The notes: generated by a model from the letters alone, not told the origin. A stretch of 64,000 nucleotides of DNA from Candidatus Gastranaerophilales bacterium (GCA_944325545.1 CALVAM010000003.1:58201-122200); one strand, 5' to 3'; positions 16,346-25,076 are shown, counted from the first letter of the stretch. Numbers and translations are program-made.

Positions 16346-17092
16346 CTATTTTGTTTTATTTAATTCTACACCAAAAGCAAACATTGCAAAATCATATTTT
16401 ATTGGATCCTCCGGGCAAAATCTTTTTAATTGTTCGGTTAATTCTAAAACAGCTTTAAAATCATTGCTTTTTCTCTGTAATAGCCCCATATTTCTAGAAA
16501 CTCTGGCAACATGAACGTCTAATGGAATCAATAATTCAGAAGGTTTGATAAATTGCCAAATTCCTAAATCTACATCTGATTTTCTAACCATCCATCTTAA
16601 AAACATGTTCATTCTTTTCATAGCTCCGCCATTTTTAGGATTTGGAATCATATGAAAGAAACCTTGCCCGACTTTGTCTGATACATTTGAATAAAAGTAA
16701 TCTACAACTATTTGGAGCATATTTTCTTTTTCATATCCATATTTAAAAAGTTCTTCTAAACCTTGTGATTTATTATAAAGCTTACTTAAACACTTGTAAA
16801 TCTGAATAATATCAAAATCTTTTGCAAAGCGATACTCAAAACCTTTCAAATTTTTAAAATCACCATTTTTTATGTAATTTAAAACATCATTGTCTGATAA
16901 TTCAAATAACTGATTTAATTTATTAATAAAAATCTTTCTATTTCCATATGCAAATAAAGAAGCCAAAAATCCTAATAATTCAATTTCTTCCTTCGATTTT
17001 CCTTTGTGTGGAAATTGAATAGGATCATTTTTTATAAATTCTTTTGTTTCGTATTTTTTAACTAATTCATCAAGTTCAAATTTAGTAATCAT
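16346..17092 (-). CDS. TIGR02757/DUF2400 family protein (HhH-GPD-like)
   Basis: The 248-residue length and several conserved blocks fit this family: FPHKGKSKEEIELLGFLAS near residue 27, FAYGNRK, an FLRWMVRKSDVDLGIW block, LDVHVARVSRNMGLL and the C-terminal PIKYDFAMFAFGV. The LDVHV region resembles helix-hairpin-helix DNA glycosylases, so a nucleic-acid role is likely, but the family is uncharacterised as far as I know. It overlaps tadA by 4 bases (ATGA). Confidence 0.85.
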   Translation of the reverse strand: MITKFELDELVKKYETKEFIKNDPIQFPHKGKSKEEIELLGFLASLFAYGNRKIFINKLNQLFELSDNDVLNYIKNGDFKNLKGFEYRFAKDFDIIQIYKCLSKLYNKSQGLEELFKYGYEKENMLQIVVDYFYSNVSDKVGQGFFHMIPNPKNGGAMKRMNMFLRWMVRKSDVDLGIWQFIKPSELLIPLDVHVARVSRNMGLLQRKSNDFKAVLELTEQLKRFCPEDPIKYDFAMFAFGVELNKTK

Positions 17093-17505
17093 CTTATTTT
17101 TTTAAAAAAATCTTCCAATAATTTATTACAAGCTTCTTCCTCTATACCACCATACACTTTTAACTTAGAATTTGCAAGTTTTGGTAAATTTAATACCGAT
17201 TCTAAAGCTCCATATTGTCTATTATATGAGCCGAAATAAACCGTTTTTATCCCCGCTTGAATAATAGCCCAACTGCACATTGGGCAAGGTTCAAGTGTGA
17301 CATATAATTCACAGTCTTGTAAGTGTGATGTGTTTAAAATTTTTTGAGCTTCTCTTATTGCAAGAATTTCAGCGTGAGAAGTAACATCATTATCTAATTC
17401 TTTTCTGTTATGATTAGCAGTAATTATCTCATTATTTCTTTTAATTACACAACCCACAGGAACATCAATATCACATTTTAAAGCTTGCTCGATTGCAAAT
17501 TTCAA
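17089..17505 (-). CDS. tadA: tRNA-specific adenosine deaminase
   Basis: It deaminates A34 to inosine in tRNA-Arg(ACG). The zinc site is complete: the HAE motif in TSHAEILAIREAQ and PCPMC about 30 residues later. The N-terminus DVPVGCVI is typical. I accept a TTG start at 17505 because GAGGTG lies 6 bases upstream; the resulting 138 residues are a little shorter than most homologues. It follows obgE after 16 bases and is translationally coupled to the DUF2400 gene. Confidence 0.93.
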   Translation of the reverse strand: MKFAIEQALKCDIDVPVGCVIKRNNEIITANHNRKELDNDVTSHAEILAIREAQKILNTSHLQDCELYVTLEPCPMCSWAIIQAGIKTVYFGSYNRQYGALESVLNLPKLANSKLKVYGGIEEEACNKLLEDFFKKIR

Positions 17506-17521
17506 AAATACACCTCAAAAA

Positions 17522-18820
17522 TTAAACTTTACTACCTTCGCCCCAAATTTCATCATCATAATAGCCTAATTCAAGATGCCCTAAAATTACTGTATCACCA
17601 TTTTTAAGCCCAAATTTATGTAATTCTTCAAAAACTCCCATGCTTTTTAAAATATTTTGCAGTCTGACAACTTGTTCCGTATTTCTAGCATCTGTAACCT
17701 TAGCAAGGCGATTAATTTTTCCTCCTGAAATTATATAGGTATCTTTTGCGACTTTAGTAATATCAAAAGAACTATCATCATTATCATAAGCACCTAAATC
17801 TTCCTCTATATCAATTTCTGATTCAGGTTTTGGAATTTCATCTACTTTTTTATCTATGAAATGTAATAAATTGGTTAAACCTTCTTTTGTTACAGCAGAT
17901 ATCGGGAAAATATCATTTGAAAAAGTATTAAACTCTTTCAAATATTTTTCCAAGTCTTCTTTTGATACAGAATCTATTTTATTTAAAACCAAAATTTGGT
18001 ATAAATTGGCTAAATTTTCAGAATGTTTTTTTAATTCATTATTAATAATTTTATAATTAGCTAAAGGATCTTCAGCAGTTAAGTCAACAATATGAATTAA
18101 AAATCTACATCTTTCAACGTGTCTAAGAAATTCATGTCCTAAACCGATACCTTCAGATGCTCCCTCTATTAAACCTGGAATATCGGCTATAACATAAGAT
18201 CCTTGATCAAATTTTTTAACAACTCCTAAATTAGGAACAAGCGTTGTGAATGGATAATCTGCTATTTTAGGTTTGGCAGAGCTTACGGCACTTATAAAAG
18301 TTGATTTCCCTGCATTAGGCATACCTAAGAGTCCCACATCAGCAATTAATTTTAATTCTAATTCTAAAATTCTTTCAATTCCGGGTTCTCCAGGTTCACA
18401 AAATTGAGGAGCTCTTTTTTGAGCTGTTGCAAAACGAGCATTTCCACGTCCGCCTCTTCCACCTTTTGCAATCAAAACTTTTTGTTCGTGTTCAACAAAA
18501 TCAGCAATAACTTTTCCTGTTTTTGTATCTCTAACAATAGTTCCCATTGGGACTTTTATATATAAATCTTTAGCACAAGCACCGTGCATACCCTTTATAC
18601 CACCATTTTCTCCTGATTGAGCTTTATAAACGGATTTAATTTTAAAGTCTAATAATGTAGACATATTTTCATCAGCTACAAAATAAATATCTCCGCCACG
18701 ACCTCCGTCACCACCGGCAGGACCACCTTTATCAACGTATTTTTCTCTACGCCAAGCTACCATTCCATTTCCGCCGTGACCTGATATTATTCTTATTTTT
18801 GCTTTATCTAAAAATTTCAT
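17522..18820 (-). CDS. obgE: GTPase Obg (CgtA)
   Basis: This essential GTPase is involved in 50S subunit assembly and stress response. The glycine-rich Obg fold occupies residues 1-158 (SGHGGNGMVAWRREK, GGPAGGDGGRGGD). The G domain has G1 GMPNAGKST at 166-174, DIPGLIEGA, NKID and SAVTKEGL. A C-terminal OCT domain of about 80 residues is present (ISGGKINRLAK onward), as in Firmicutes and some other lineages. It is the first gene of the obgE-tadA-DUF2400-TPR-pheA operon, divergent from tsaD. Confidence 0.97.
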   Translation of the reverse strand: MKFLDKAKIRIISGHGGNGMVAWRREKYVDKGGPAGGDGGRGGDIYFVADENMSTLLDFKIKSVYKAQSGENGGIKGMHGACAKDLYIKVPMGTIVRDTKTGKVIADFVEHEQKVLIAKGGRGGRGNARFATAQKRAPQFCEPGEPGIERILELELKLIADVGLLGMPNAGKSTFISAVSSAKPKIADYPFTTLVPNLGVVKKFDQGSYVIADIPGLIEGASEGIGLGHEFLRHVERCRFLIHIVDLTAEDPLANYKIINNELKKHSENLANLYQILVLNKIDSVSKEDLEKYLKEFNTFSNDIFPISAVTKEGLTNLLHFIDKKVDEIPKPESEIDIEEDLGAYDNDDSSFDITKVAKDTYIISGGKINRLAKVTDARNTEQVVRLQNILKSMGVFEELHKFGLKNGDTVILGHLELGYYDDEIWGEGSKV

Positions 18821-18851
18821 ATTTCATCCTGTGTGCTCAAATGCTAATTTA

Positions 18852-18880
18852 TTGCACTGTGTTTTTTACCGTAATATAAT
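18852..18880 (+). promoter_or_regulatory. Promoter TTGCAC-17-TATAAT of tsaD, leaderless type
   Basis: The two hexamers (18852-18857 and 18875-18880) are nearly ideal with 17-base spacing. Only 6 bases separate the -10 from ATG 18887, so transcription should begin at or next to the A of the start codon. No Shine-Dalgarno is present. Confidence 0.75.
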
Positions 18881-18886
18881 GCTACT

Positions 18887-19915
18887 ATGAACAAAGTTAA
18901 AAATACATTATTCAGTAACAAACCTGTAACAATTAATAAAGATTCTTTAATAATGGCAATAGAATCAAGTTGCGACGAAACTGCTTGTGCAATTGTTAAA
19001 GGAGGGAGAGAGGTTTTAGCGAATGTTGTAGCTTCTCAAATAAAAATTCATGAAGAATACGGAGGAGTTATTCCGGAAATTGCAGCAAGAGAACATCTAG
19101 AAGCTATAAATGTTGTTATTGATGAAACTTTTAAACAAGCAGGTGTTACCGGTAATGATATTTCAGCTTTTGCAGGTACTGTAGGCCCAGGTTTAGTAGG
19201 GTGTCTACTTGTAGGACTTAATGCGACTAAAACTCTTGCATTAGCGTATGACAAACCATTTATTGGGGTAAATCATTTGAATGCACATATAGCTGCTAAT
19301 TTTATTGATACAAATTTAGAACCACCTTTTATTTCTTTATTGGTTAGTGGAGGGCATACTCAAATTATTAAAGTAAGTTCATACTCTGATATGGAAATAA
19401 TCGGAGAAACTATTGATGATGCAGTAGGAGAAGCTTATGATAAAGTAGCTCGTTTAATTGGTTTGCCTTATCCAGGAGGCCCTAAATTAGACAAGCTTGC
19501 ACAAGAAGGAAATCCATTTGCATTTAAATTACCTGAAGCTAAAGTTGGAGAATATGACTTTAGTTTTAGTGGCCTAAAGACTGCGGTACTACGATTAGTG
19601 AAAAGTTTTAACGGTAAGGAAATGCCTGTTAATGATATTTGTGCTAGTTTTCAGGAGTGTGTATCTTCTACGCTTGTAAAAAAGGTGAGAAAAGCCTTAG
19701 AAACTTATAATTATAAACAAGTTGTTTTAGCAGGAGGAGTCGCTGCTAATTCTGAAATAAGAAAGAAGATTTTTGATTTAGAAAAAGATGGTTACAAAGC
19801 TTATGCTCCTATTATGAAGTACTGTACAGACAACGCTTCAATGGTCGCTTCTTCCGCATTTTTCTTTGATAATACATTTGATAATATCAATGTAGAAGTT
19901 TTTTCTAGAGCTTAG
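18887..19915 (+). CDS. tsaD: tRNA N6-adenosine threonylcarbamoyltransferase TsaD
   Basis: With TsaB and TsaE it makes t6A37 in ANN-decoding tRNAs. The metal-binding HLNAH (His130, His134), GHTQI, FSGLKTA, GGVAANSEIRKKI and a C-terminal YCTDNA Asp are all present. The 342 residues include about 22 extra N-terminal residues before the usual MAIESSCDET. An internal ATG at that point lacks a ribosome binding site, and the promoter favours the longer form, probably as a leaderless mRNA. Confidence 0.95.
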   Translation: MNKVKNTLFSNKPVTINKDSLIMAIESSCDETACAIVKGGREVLANVVASQIKIHEEYGGVIPEIAAREHLEAINVVIDETFKQAGVTGNDISAFAGTVGPGLVGCLLVGLNATKTLALAYDKPFIGVNHLNAHIAANFIDTNLEPPFISLLVSGGHTQIIKVSSYSDMEIIGETIDDAVGEAYDKVARLIGLPYPGGPKLDKLAQEGNPFAFKLPEAKVGEYDFSFSGLKTAVLRLVKSFNGKEMPVNDICASFQECVSSTLVKKVRKALETYNYKQVVLAGGVAANSEIRKKIFDLEKDGYKAYAPIMKYCTDNASMVASSAFFFDNTFDNINVEVFSRA

Positions 19916-19949
19916 TAGCAAATTTATTTTTTATAAATTTTAATTCAAT

Positions 19950-21017
19950 ATGAACATTAAACCTCTTTTAAAATATAAAAATTTAGGTATTAAAATCGAT
20001 AGTTTGGGACAAACCGGATTTAATTTTCCAAAGGGTGCGTCAACTGTTGATTTAGTAATGGGAATTTCTAAAAAAGGTGATTTCCAAATTTCTACAATTA
20101 GAGATAATTCTAGAAATATTTTAAAAAGAGAATTTAGTTTTAAAGACGATAAAGGAAACTTAGATTTTATCGAAAAAATTTATGAAAAAACTCTTGAAAA
20201 ATTTTCTACTATAACTAACTACAAGCACAATAATAAAAATATTACGAAAAAATATATTAATTATAGTGGAGATGATGACTTGTTTGTAATGTCAAAAGAA
20301 GTGCTTGCTCCTGATATAGATTTTCATTCTATAGGACTTTATCGGAAAGGTAATAAGCCTAAAAAGCTTGAATATAATTGGAATTGGGATGATTTTAAAC
20401 CTAATATTATGAATAATGATAAAAATTTAAGTGTATTAAAAGATAATATTGAAATTTTACCTATTTTAATAAGTGCTGATTCAATGGAGCGAATAAATGA
20501 AAGAGTAAAGCATATTTCAAAAATATTTGAGAAAAAACATAATATACAAGGTATTCCCCATCAAGTAGAGCGAATTGACAAAGAAAAATTAAATTCATTA
20601 AGCTTAAAAGAAGAAACTTTAGGCTTGACGACTATAATGGGAGATATTTTTATTGATGAAAATAAAATTGATAGTTCATCTATATATGATATTTTATCTC
20701 ATGAATATCAACATATGAATGATTTTATAAATATTTTTAGAACAAAAAAAATATTTTTATCTGTTATTTCAACCTTAAATAATACTAATGAAAATTTCAA
20801 ACAATTCCTAATTAGATGTTCATCTAAAGGATTTTGGCCAGAAAATTCTAAAGAAGAAAAAACATACACTGAAATGTGGCTTAATTACTTAAAACAAAAT
20901 TTTAATCATACTGATTATTTAGAAATTGACCTTGAAAAACGTGCATTTGCAGAACAAAAGAAATCTATAGAAATTTTAAATAATTTTTATAAAAAACTGG
21001 TAGAGTATCTTGTTTAA
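19950..21017 (+). CDS. Putative HEXXH metallopeptidase-like hypothetical protein
   Basis: I do not recognise the family. Residues 251-255 read HEYQH, within DILSHEYQHMNDF, a typical zinc-protease helix. About 75-80 residues later EKRAFAEQ offers a Glu third ligand in the gluzincin manner (E-x-x-A). The first 200 residues have a lysine-rich N-terminus with NFPKG and a beta-rich region, but no signal peptide. Ending 4 bases into convergent murI, it is probably monocistronic; no Shine-Dalgarno is visible. Zinc-dependent peptidase activity is inference from the motif only. Confidence 0.6.
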   Translation: MNIKPLLKYKNLGIKIDSLGQTGFNFPKGASTVDLVMGISKKGDFQISTIRDNSRNILKREFSFKDDKGNLDFIEKIYEKTLEKFSTITNYKHNNKNITKKYINYSGDDDLFVMSKEVLAPDIDFHSIGLYRKGNKPKKLEYNWNWDDFKPNIMNNDKNLSVLKDNIEILPILISADSMERINERVKHISKIFEKKHNIQGIPHQVERIDKEKLNSLSLKEETLGLTTIMGDIFIDENKIDSSSIYDILSHEYQHMNDFINIFRTKKIFLSVISTLNNTNENFKQFLIRCSSKGFWPENSKEEKTYTEMWLNYLKQNFNHTDYLEIDLEKRAFAEQKKSIEILNNFYKKLVEYLV

Positions 21018-21799
21018 TCTAAATTAATTATTTTCGGAAGATTTTTTACTTCATAAAAAATCTTCCCATTATTTATGAATTTTTCTGCATCTGCACTTAC
21101 AAAGAATTTTTCATCCCCAATGGTATCATTTTGATTAAGTTTAAAACCCAAATCAGATTTTATAAAATCAACAAAAATTCCTGAAGGATCAATAAATTTA
21201 TCTTTTGGATAAAATTTTGTTAAATCATCTAATAAATAAGGATAATGAGTACAGCCTAAAATAATTTTATCCGGATTAAATGGCACCATTTCATCTAGAT
21301 GTTTTTTTACACTTTTAAATGAAATATCAGAACTTAAAAGCCCTCCTTCAACGATTTCAACCCAATCCGGACAAGCTATTTCATTTACTAATATTTGAGG
21401 ATTAAATTTTTGAATCTCTTTTGTATATGCTAAAGATTTTACAGTTGCTGAAGTTGCAAAAACTCCAATTTTAGTTAAATTCATCTCAGAAATAACTTTT
21501 GCACAAGATTGAATAATAGGATAAATTTTAAAATCATACTCATTTTTTATTGTATTATATGCTTGTGCAGAAGAAGTATTGCAAGCAATAATAACTGCTT
21601 TTACGTCTAATTTTTTATAGAAATTTAAAATATTTCTTGCATATCCGATTAATTCTTCCTTAGATTTATTACCATATGGTAAGTGTAATAAATCTCCAAA
21701 ATAAAGAGTATTTTCATTTGGTAATGCTTTTCTAAATTTAGAATAAACAGAAAGTCCTCCTACTCCTGAATCAAAAAAACCAATTGGTCTGCTATTCAT
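21014..21799 (-). CDS. murI: Glutamate racemase
   Basis: It makes D-glutamate for peptidoglycan. Both catalytic cysteines are present in ACNTSSAQA and GCTHYPYLL, and the N-terminus FFDSGVGGLSV is canonical. I place the start at ATG 21799, one base after the amidase stop codon (TAATATG), which fits translational coupling and usual family length (261 residues). A TTG at 21823 with GAGGG upstream is an alternative that would add 8 residues. It forms an envelope operon with the AMIN amidase. Confidence 0.95.
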   Translation of the reverse strand: MNSRPIGFFDSGVGGLSVYSKFRKALPNENTLYFGDLLHLPYGNKSKEELIGYARNILNFYKKLDVKAVIIACNTSSAQAYNTIKNEYDFKIYPIIQSCAKVISEMNLTKIGVFATSATVKSLAYTKEIQKFNPQILVNEIACPDWVEIVEGGLLSSDISFKSVKKHLDEMVPFNPDKIILGCTHYPYLLDDLTKFYPKDKFIDPSGIFVDFIKSDLGFKLNQNDTIGDEKFFVSADAEKFINNGKIFYEVKNLPKIINLD

Positions 21800-21800
21800 A

Positions 21801-23699
21801 TTATTTTGACTTAATGTATTCAATTATACCCTCAGCTATTGCTTTCGCCGTTTTTTGTTTTCTTTTATCTGTTATAAGTTCGGCTCTTTCTTTATCATTT
21901 GACAAAAATCCCATTTCTACCAATATTGCAGGCATTGTCGTATGATTTATAACATAAAACTTTGACTTAAACAAGCCTCTATCTTTTGAATCAATTTCTT
22001 TCATTAGATGAGTGTGAACTACTTTTGCTAAATTGTTGCTATAATCGTGATAATAATGTGTTTCAATACCCATTGGTTCAGTTGCTACAGCAGAATTAAC
22101 GTGAATACTTACAAAAATTTCAGGAGTTTCGTTTTCTGCAAAATCTACTCTATCTTGTAATGATACATATGTGTCGTCAGATCTTGTCATAGCGACTTTG
22201 TAACCTTTAGATTTTAATATTGAAGCAACTCTTTGAGAGACATCTAATGTTATATCTTTTTCATTAATCCCTTCTCTTATTGCTCCATAATCACTGCCAC
22301 CGTGTCCTGGATCTAATATAACTTTTCCTTTAGTTGTAGTTTTTTTATCTATAATAGGTTTTGTTTGAACAATTTCTTTTTGACCTTGTACAATAGTTAG
22401 TTTTATAGCTTTGCCATCAACGCTTTGTTCTATTGTGACCTTGTCATTTTTATCAATCGGCATTGAGGTTTTTACTCCGATTTGAGGCAATAAGGATAAC
22501 GTAAAAGGTTTATAATAAGTATTATTTAAAGTTTTTATGATATCTAACTCATTGTAACTTTTTACATTGAATAAATATAAATTCAATGAGTTATCATTTC
22601 TAACAATTGAATGTACAACAGGTGCCGTAAAAGAAATTATTAATTCATTTGTTTTTGTATCAATTTTTCTTACAAAAACTTTGTTAATATTAGAAACATC
22701 TCCTACTAAATCAGTATGATTTAATTTATCTGAATTAATGAATAATAGTGATTGAGCATCAGCTGAATATATCGGAATATATTTTTCTGCTTCTTCTGAT
22801 GTTACAACAACTCGAGCTTTATTAAATTCAAATTGCCCTATTTTTGCAGTATCTTTACAATTTCCGTTTGTGGAGAGTGCAAATTCTTTATTTCTTATTT
22901 TTTTATCTACAAAAGTATTGGGCAAGTCAATGACAACACGTTTAGGATTTGTTAAGTAAAACATTTTTAGAGTTGAAATTTGACCTATTCCGCTTACTAA
23001 TAATCCTTGATTTTTTAAATAGCATCCGTTTATAAAATATTTTGTTCTGAGTTTTAAATCTGATGATAAATCAACGGAGACAGTTGAATCATATACTTTG
23101 CCGTTAGAATTATTCAATGTTGAATTCTGAAATGCTTTTTCGATATCTGCTATAACATTAGGTGATATGTTTTGCAGTTGTGTATTTATTGGTACTTTTT
23201 GAATTGCCTGAGAATTTGCTACAATACTTGAGTATGGTGTATTCATTATTTCGTCAGCGTAAACAATGTTGAAATAATCATTTTTTAAAGATAAATTGTT
23301 TGTTTTTATATAAATATTGCCGTTCAATGAAAATATCTTTACTTTTGAAGTATTAAAGTCTTCAGCAAAAGTAACAACACATCTTACGACATCCGGAGCG
23401 GTTGTAAATTGTGAGATTTTAATTTCTTTTATGTCAGATTTATCAAATACTAATTGTTGTTTATCACCTATTAAAACAGAATTTTCTATATCAAAATATA
23501 TTCTGTTAGGATTTTCAAGTTTAGAAAATTTTATGTTTGAAGTATTTAAATTTTGATTGTTATCAATAACATTAATATAAACCAATGAAGAAGAATCATC
23601 ATAGGATAAGGACATTATTTTATTAGGCTCTGCATTTGCAATTAGAGTCTGAAATAAAAATATAAAAAAGATACTTATATAAAATAAAAATTTCTTCAT
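21801..23699 (-). CDS. AMIN-domain N-acetylmuramoyl-L-alanine amidase (Amidase_3)
   Basis: A signal peptide (residues 1-24, ending ANA) directs it to the periplasm. Two AMIN-like beta domains occupy about 30-130 and 200-420 (FDIENSVLIGDKQQL, VVIDLPNTFVDKKI), which in relatives bind peptidoglycan or localise to the septum. The catalytic Amidase_3 domain spans about 455-632 with DPGHGG, a Glu in INEKDI and SIHVN as zinc ligands, and a catalytic Glu in VEMGFLSN. This is the AmiC-type cell-separation architecture common in Cyanobacteria. A TATAAT about 30 bases upstream gives a short G-rich leader. murI follows. Confidence 0.93.
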   Translation of the reverse strand: MKKFLFYISIFFIFLFQTLIANAEPNKIMSLSYDDSSSLVYINVIDNNQNLNTSNIKFSKLENPNRIYFDIENSVLIGDKQQLVFDKSDIKEIKISQFTTAPDVVRCVVTFAEDFNTSKVKIFSLNGNIYIKTNNLSLKNDYFNIVYADEIMNTPYSSIVANSQAIQKVPINTQLQNISPNVIADIEKAFQNSTLNNSNGKVYDSTVSVDLSSDLKLRTKYFINGCYLKNQGLLVSGIGQISTLKMFYLTNPKRVVIDLPNTFVDKKIRNKEFALSTNGNCKDTAKIGQFEFNKARVVVTSEEAEKYIPIYSADAQSLLFINSDKLNHTDLVGDVSNINKVFVRKIDTKTNELIISFTAPVVHSIVRNDNSLNLYLFNVKSYNELDIIKTLNNTYYKPFTLSLLPQIGVKTSMPIDKNDKVTIEQSVDGKAIKLTIVQGQKEIVQTKPIIDKKTTTKGKVILDPGHGGSDYGAIREGINEKDITLDVSQRVASILKSKGYKVAMTRSDDTYVSLQDRVDFAENETPEIFVSIHVNSAVATEPMGIETHYYHDYSNNLAKVVHTHLMKEIDSKDRGLFKSKFYVINHTTMPAILVEMGFLSNDKERAELITDKRKQKTAKAIAEGIIEYIKSK

Positions 23700-23756
23700 T
23701 TAAAGGCTCTCGCCCCCCAAGTCCTCATTATAATTTTAGCAAATAATATAAAAAAA

Positions 23757-23789
23757 ATAAAGCTTGTAAAATTTGATTACAAGCTTATT
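23757..23789 (-). terminator. Terminator of the 42-residue gene
   Basis: A perfect 10-base stem (AAGCTTGTAA/TTACAAGCTT) is followed on the minus strand by a T-rich run. It separates the small gene from the amidase operon. Confidence 0.75.
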
Positions 23790-23826
23790 TATTTTGAGAG
23801 AGAGAAAGAGAGATTTGTTTTTATAA

Positions 23827-23955
23827 TCAACCGTTTAATAAACGATCAAGCTCATATATTTTTAAAATTAAAGCTTCTGTTTGTTCTTTAAACCATAAAA
23901 TAATCATTTTTATTTCGTCTCTAAAACTATAACATCCTGGCCACATTGCGTACAT
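23827..23955 (-). CDS. Small hypothetical protein, 42 residues
   Basis: It encodes MYAMWPGCYSFRDEIKM followed by a hydrophobic-amphipathic helix (MIILWFKEQTEALILKIY) and ends DRLLNG. AAGGAG lies 9 bases before ATG 23955, a strong ribosome binding site, and a terminator follows. I do not recognise it. The helix could sit at a membrane or form a coiled-coil dimer. Confidence 0.6.
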   Translation of the reverse strand: MYAMWPGCYSFRDEIKMIILWFKEQTEALILKIYELDRLLNG

Positions 23956-24158
23956 AAATATACTCCTTAATTTTTAACCTTACAGATGTATTAACGGCAT
24001 TTTTTTTCAGAACTTTAATATTTTTCTTAAAAAGTTTACATTTGTTAATATTTTAGGCTTTGAGTTTGTGTAGTTAGTTTGATGTTAAAACTTAGGTGCA
24101 AAAATTTGCATCTTAACTTATCTCTTCTAATGAGTAAAGAGAAATCTAAAACATTATT

Positions 24159-24389
24159 TTATTTATAGATGTTTTGAATTTCTAATAATACACTTATATC
24201 TATGTTCAAATAATCAGAAATCTCTAAAATTTTACCTAAAGAAAGGTTTAATACCCCTGATTCAATTTTAGAAACGTAGCTCCAGCTTACATTCATTAGT
24301 TCTGCAAAAGTCTCTTGAGTGTAGCCTAATCTAGCCCTTTCTCTTTGAATATTTTTACCGATGATTTTATATAATTCTTTCTTTTGCAT
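24159..24389 (-). CDS. XRE-family HTH regulator, 76 residues
   Basis: It consists almost entirely of a Cro/C1-type helix-turn-helix: RARLGYTQETFAELMNVSWS with the SYVSKIESG recognition-helix end. Such proteins are typically phage repressors, toxin-antitoxin regulators or restriction controllers. It is divergent from a 51-residue gene; the 65-base gap between them holds a promoter with a perfect inverted repeat. A compact regulator-plus-partner module is likely. Confidence 0.85.
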   Translation of the reverse strand: MQKKELYKIIGKNIQRERARLGYTQETFAELMNVSWSYVSKIESGVLNLSLGKILEISDYLNIDISVLLEIQNIYK

Positions 24390-24408
24390 TTATTTATCAT
24401 ATTTTATA

Positions 24409-24436
24409 TTGACATATATGTGTATTCATATATAAT
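24409..24436 (+). promoter_or_regulatory. TTGACA-16-TATAAT promoter with embedded operator
   Basis: Consensus -35 and -10 boxes flank a perfect inverted repeat ATATATG-N6-CATATAT at 24414-24433, which fills the spacer and overlaps both boxes. A repressor bound here would block polymerase. The adjacent XRE protein is the obvious candidate. Confidence 0.7.
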
Positions 24437-24454
24437 TGAATAATAAGAGGTTAT

Positions 24455-24610
24455 ATGAAATTAGTTTATAGTTATCAAGAAAAAATTAATATTATATCTA
24501 ATATGGTTCTTTATTTAATAGTTTTAAGTAAAAGTCATTGTAAAAATAATACTCTAGAAGAAGCTAAACCTTTTCTAGAAGAAATTTACAATATTATAAA
24601 GACATTGTAA
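24455..24610 (+). CDS. Small hypothetical protein, 51 residues, partner of XRE gene
   Basis: The peptide begins MKLVYSYQEKINIISNMV, continues with a hydrophobic segment (VLYLIVLSKSHC) and an acidic helix (LEEAKPFLEEIYNIIKTL). AAGAGG lies 4 bases before the ATG, and the consensus promoter sits 20 bases further upstream. It is divergent from the XRE regulator. It resembles no toxin I know; the arrangement recalls toxin-antitoxin or control modules, but that is inference. Confidence 0.65.
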   Translation: MKLVYSYQEKINIISNMVLYLIVLSKSHCKNNTLEEAKPFLEEIYNIIKTL

Positions 24611-24689
24611 AATTATTATATAACTTTTTTGATTTTTCTAGTCTTATTCTAATAGAAGAAATAATTAATAAAGATTAACAAAATTTGCT
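24611..24689. other. Intergenic, nothing recognised
   Basis: AT-rich sequence after the 51-residue gene. It holds no open frame with a ribosome binding site and ends in the 9-base AAATTTGCT that is repeated at 24887. Confidence 0.4.
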
Positions 24690-24886
24690 AAACACCTTCC
24701 CCAGTAGGGGAAGCGGATTTACGTACGGACGACACGATTGAAAGAAGTTAGTCCGTATAGCGAGAAAATTGAGCAACTTAGAACTGCAGGTTCTAAAAGC
24801 GAAACTTTTCGAGCGTGGAGTAAATCCAAGACAAGGTTGGGAAGGGGAATAAAAAATCATTAAATCAAATCTTAATCATAAAAACC
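24690..24886. mobile_element. GC-richer structured insertion, MITE or ncRNA candidate
   Basis: This 197-base segment is clearly richer in G and C than its surroundings and is flanked by the direct repeat AAATTTGCT (24681-24689 and 24887-24895), like a 9-base target duplication. Inside are nested stems: CTTCCCC/GGGGAAG (24696-24713), GGATTTAC/GTAAATCC (24715-24722 with 24820-24827), TACGGAC/GTCCGTA (24724-24730 with 24751-24757), AGAAC/GTTCT and AAAAG/CTTTT. The 5' CCTTCCC can instead pair with GGGAAGG at 24839-24845. A 61-codon frame on the minus strand looks incidental. It is either a small non-autonomous element or a folded RNA. Confidence 0.5.
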
Positions 24887-24930
24887 AAATTTGCTCCCCT
24901 CTCTAATTCTCCCAATTGGGGAGAGAAAAT
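24887..24930. repeat. Second hairpin unit after AAATTTGCT
   Basis: The repeated AAATTTGCT is followed by a C-rich then G-rich segment (TCTCCCAATTGGGGAGA around 24908-24924) that folds into a short hairpin. It mirrors the way the first copy leads into CTTCCCC-AGTA-GGGGAAG. The rest to 25008 shows nothing. Confidence 0.4.
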
Positions 24931-25009
24931 AAAAACAAAAATTACTAATTTTATATGTGTTATAAAATCAAAGATTTGTTATATTTAATTTTCATTGTTA
25001 AAACTATTA

Positions 25010-25044
25010 AAAAAAACGTTCTTGCAAAACAGAGCGGTTTTTTA
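25010..25044 (-). terminator. Terminator of the lipoprotein gene
   Basis: An imperfect stem with AAAAAAC/GTTTTTT at its base and a G/C-containing upper part lies about 35 bases after the stop codon of the minus-strand lipoprotein gene. Confidence 0.6.
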
Positions 25045-25076
25045 TTATAAGCTAAAATTAGAGGTTTATATTTTAA

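Noticed and set aside
24675..24860. A 61-codon frame on the minus strand across the structured GC-rich insertion
   Set aside because: No ribosome binding site; its residues follow the stem sequences and the composition is better explained by folded DNA or RNA.
24159..24930. Prophage or integrative element
   Set aside because: Only one XRE gene, small frames and a short structured insertion are present; no integrase, structural phage genes or attachment sites are visible.
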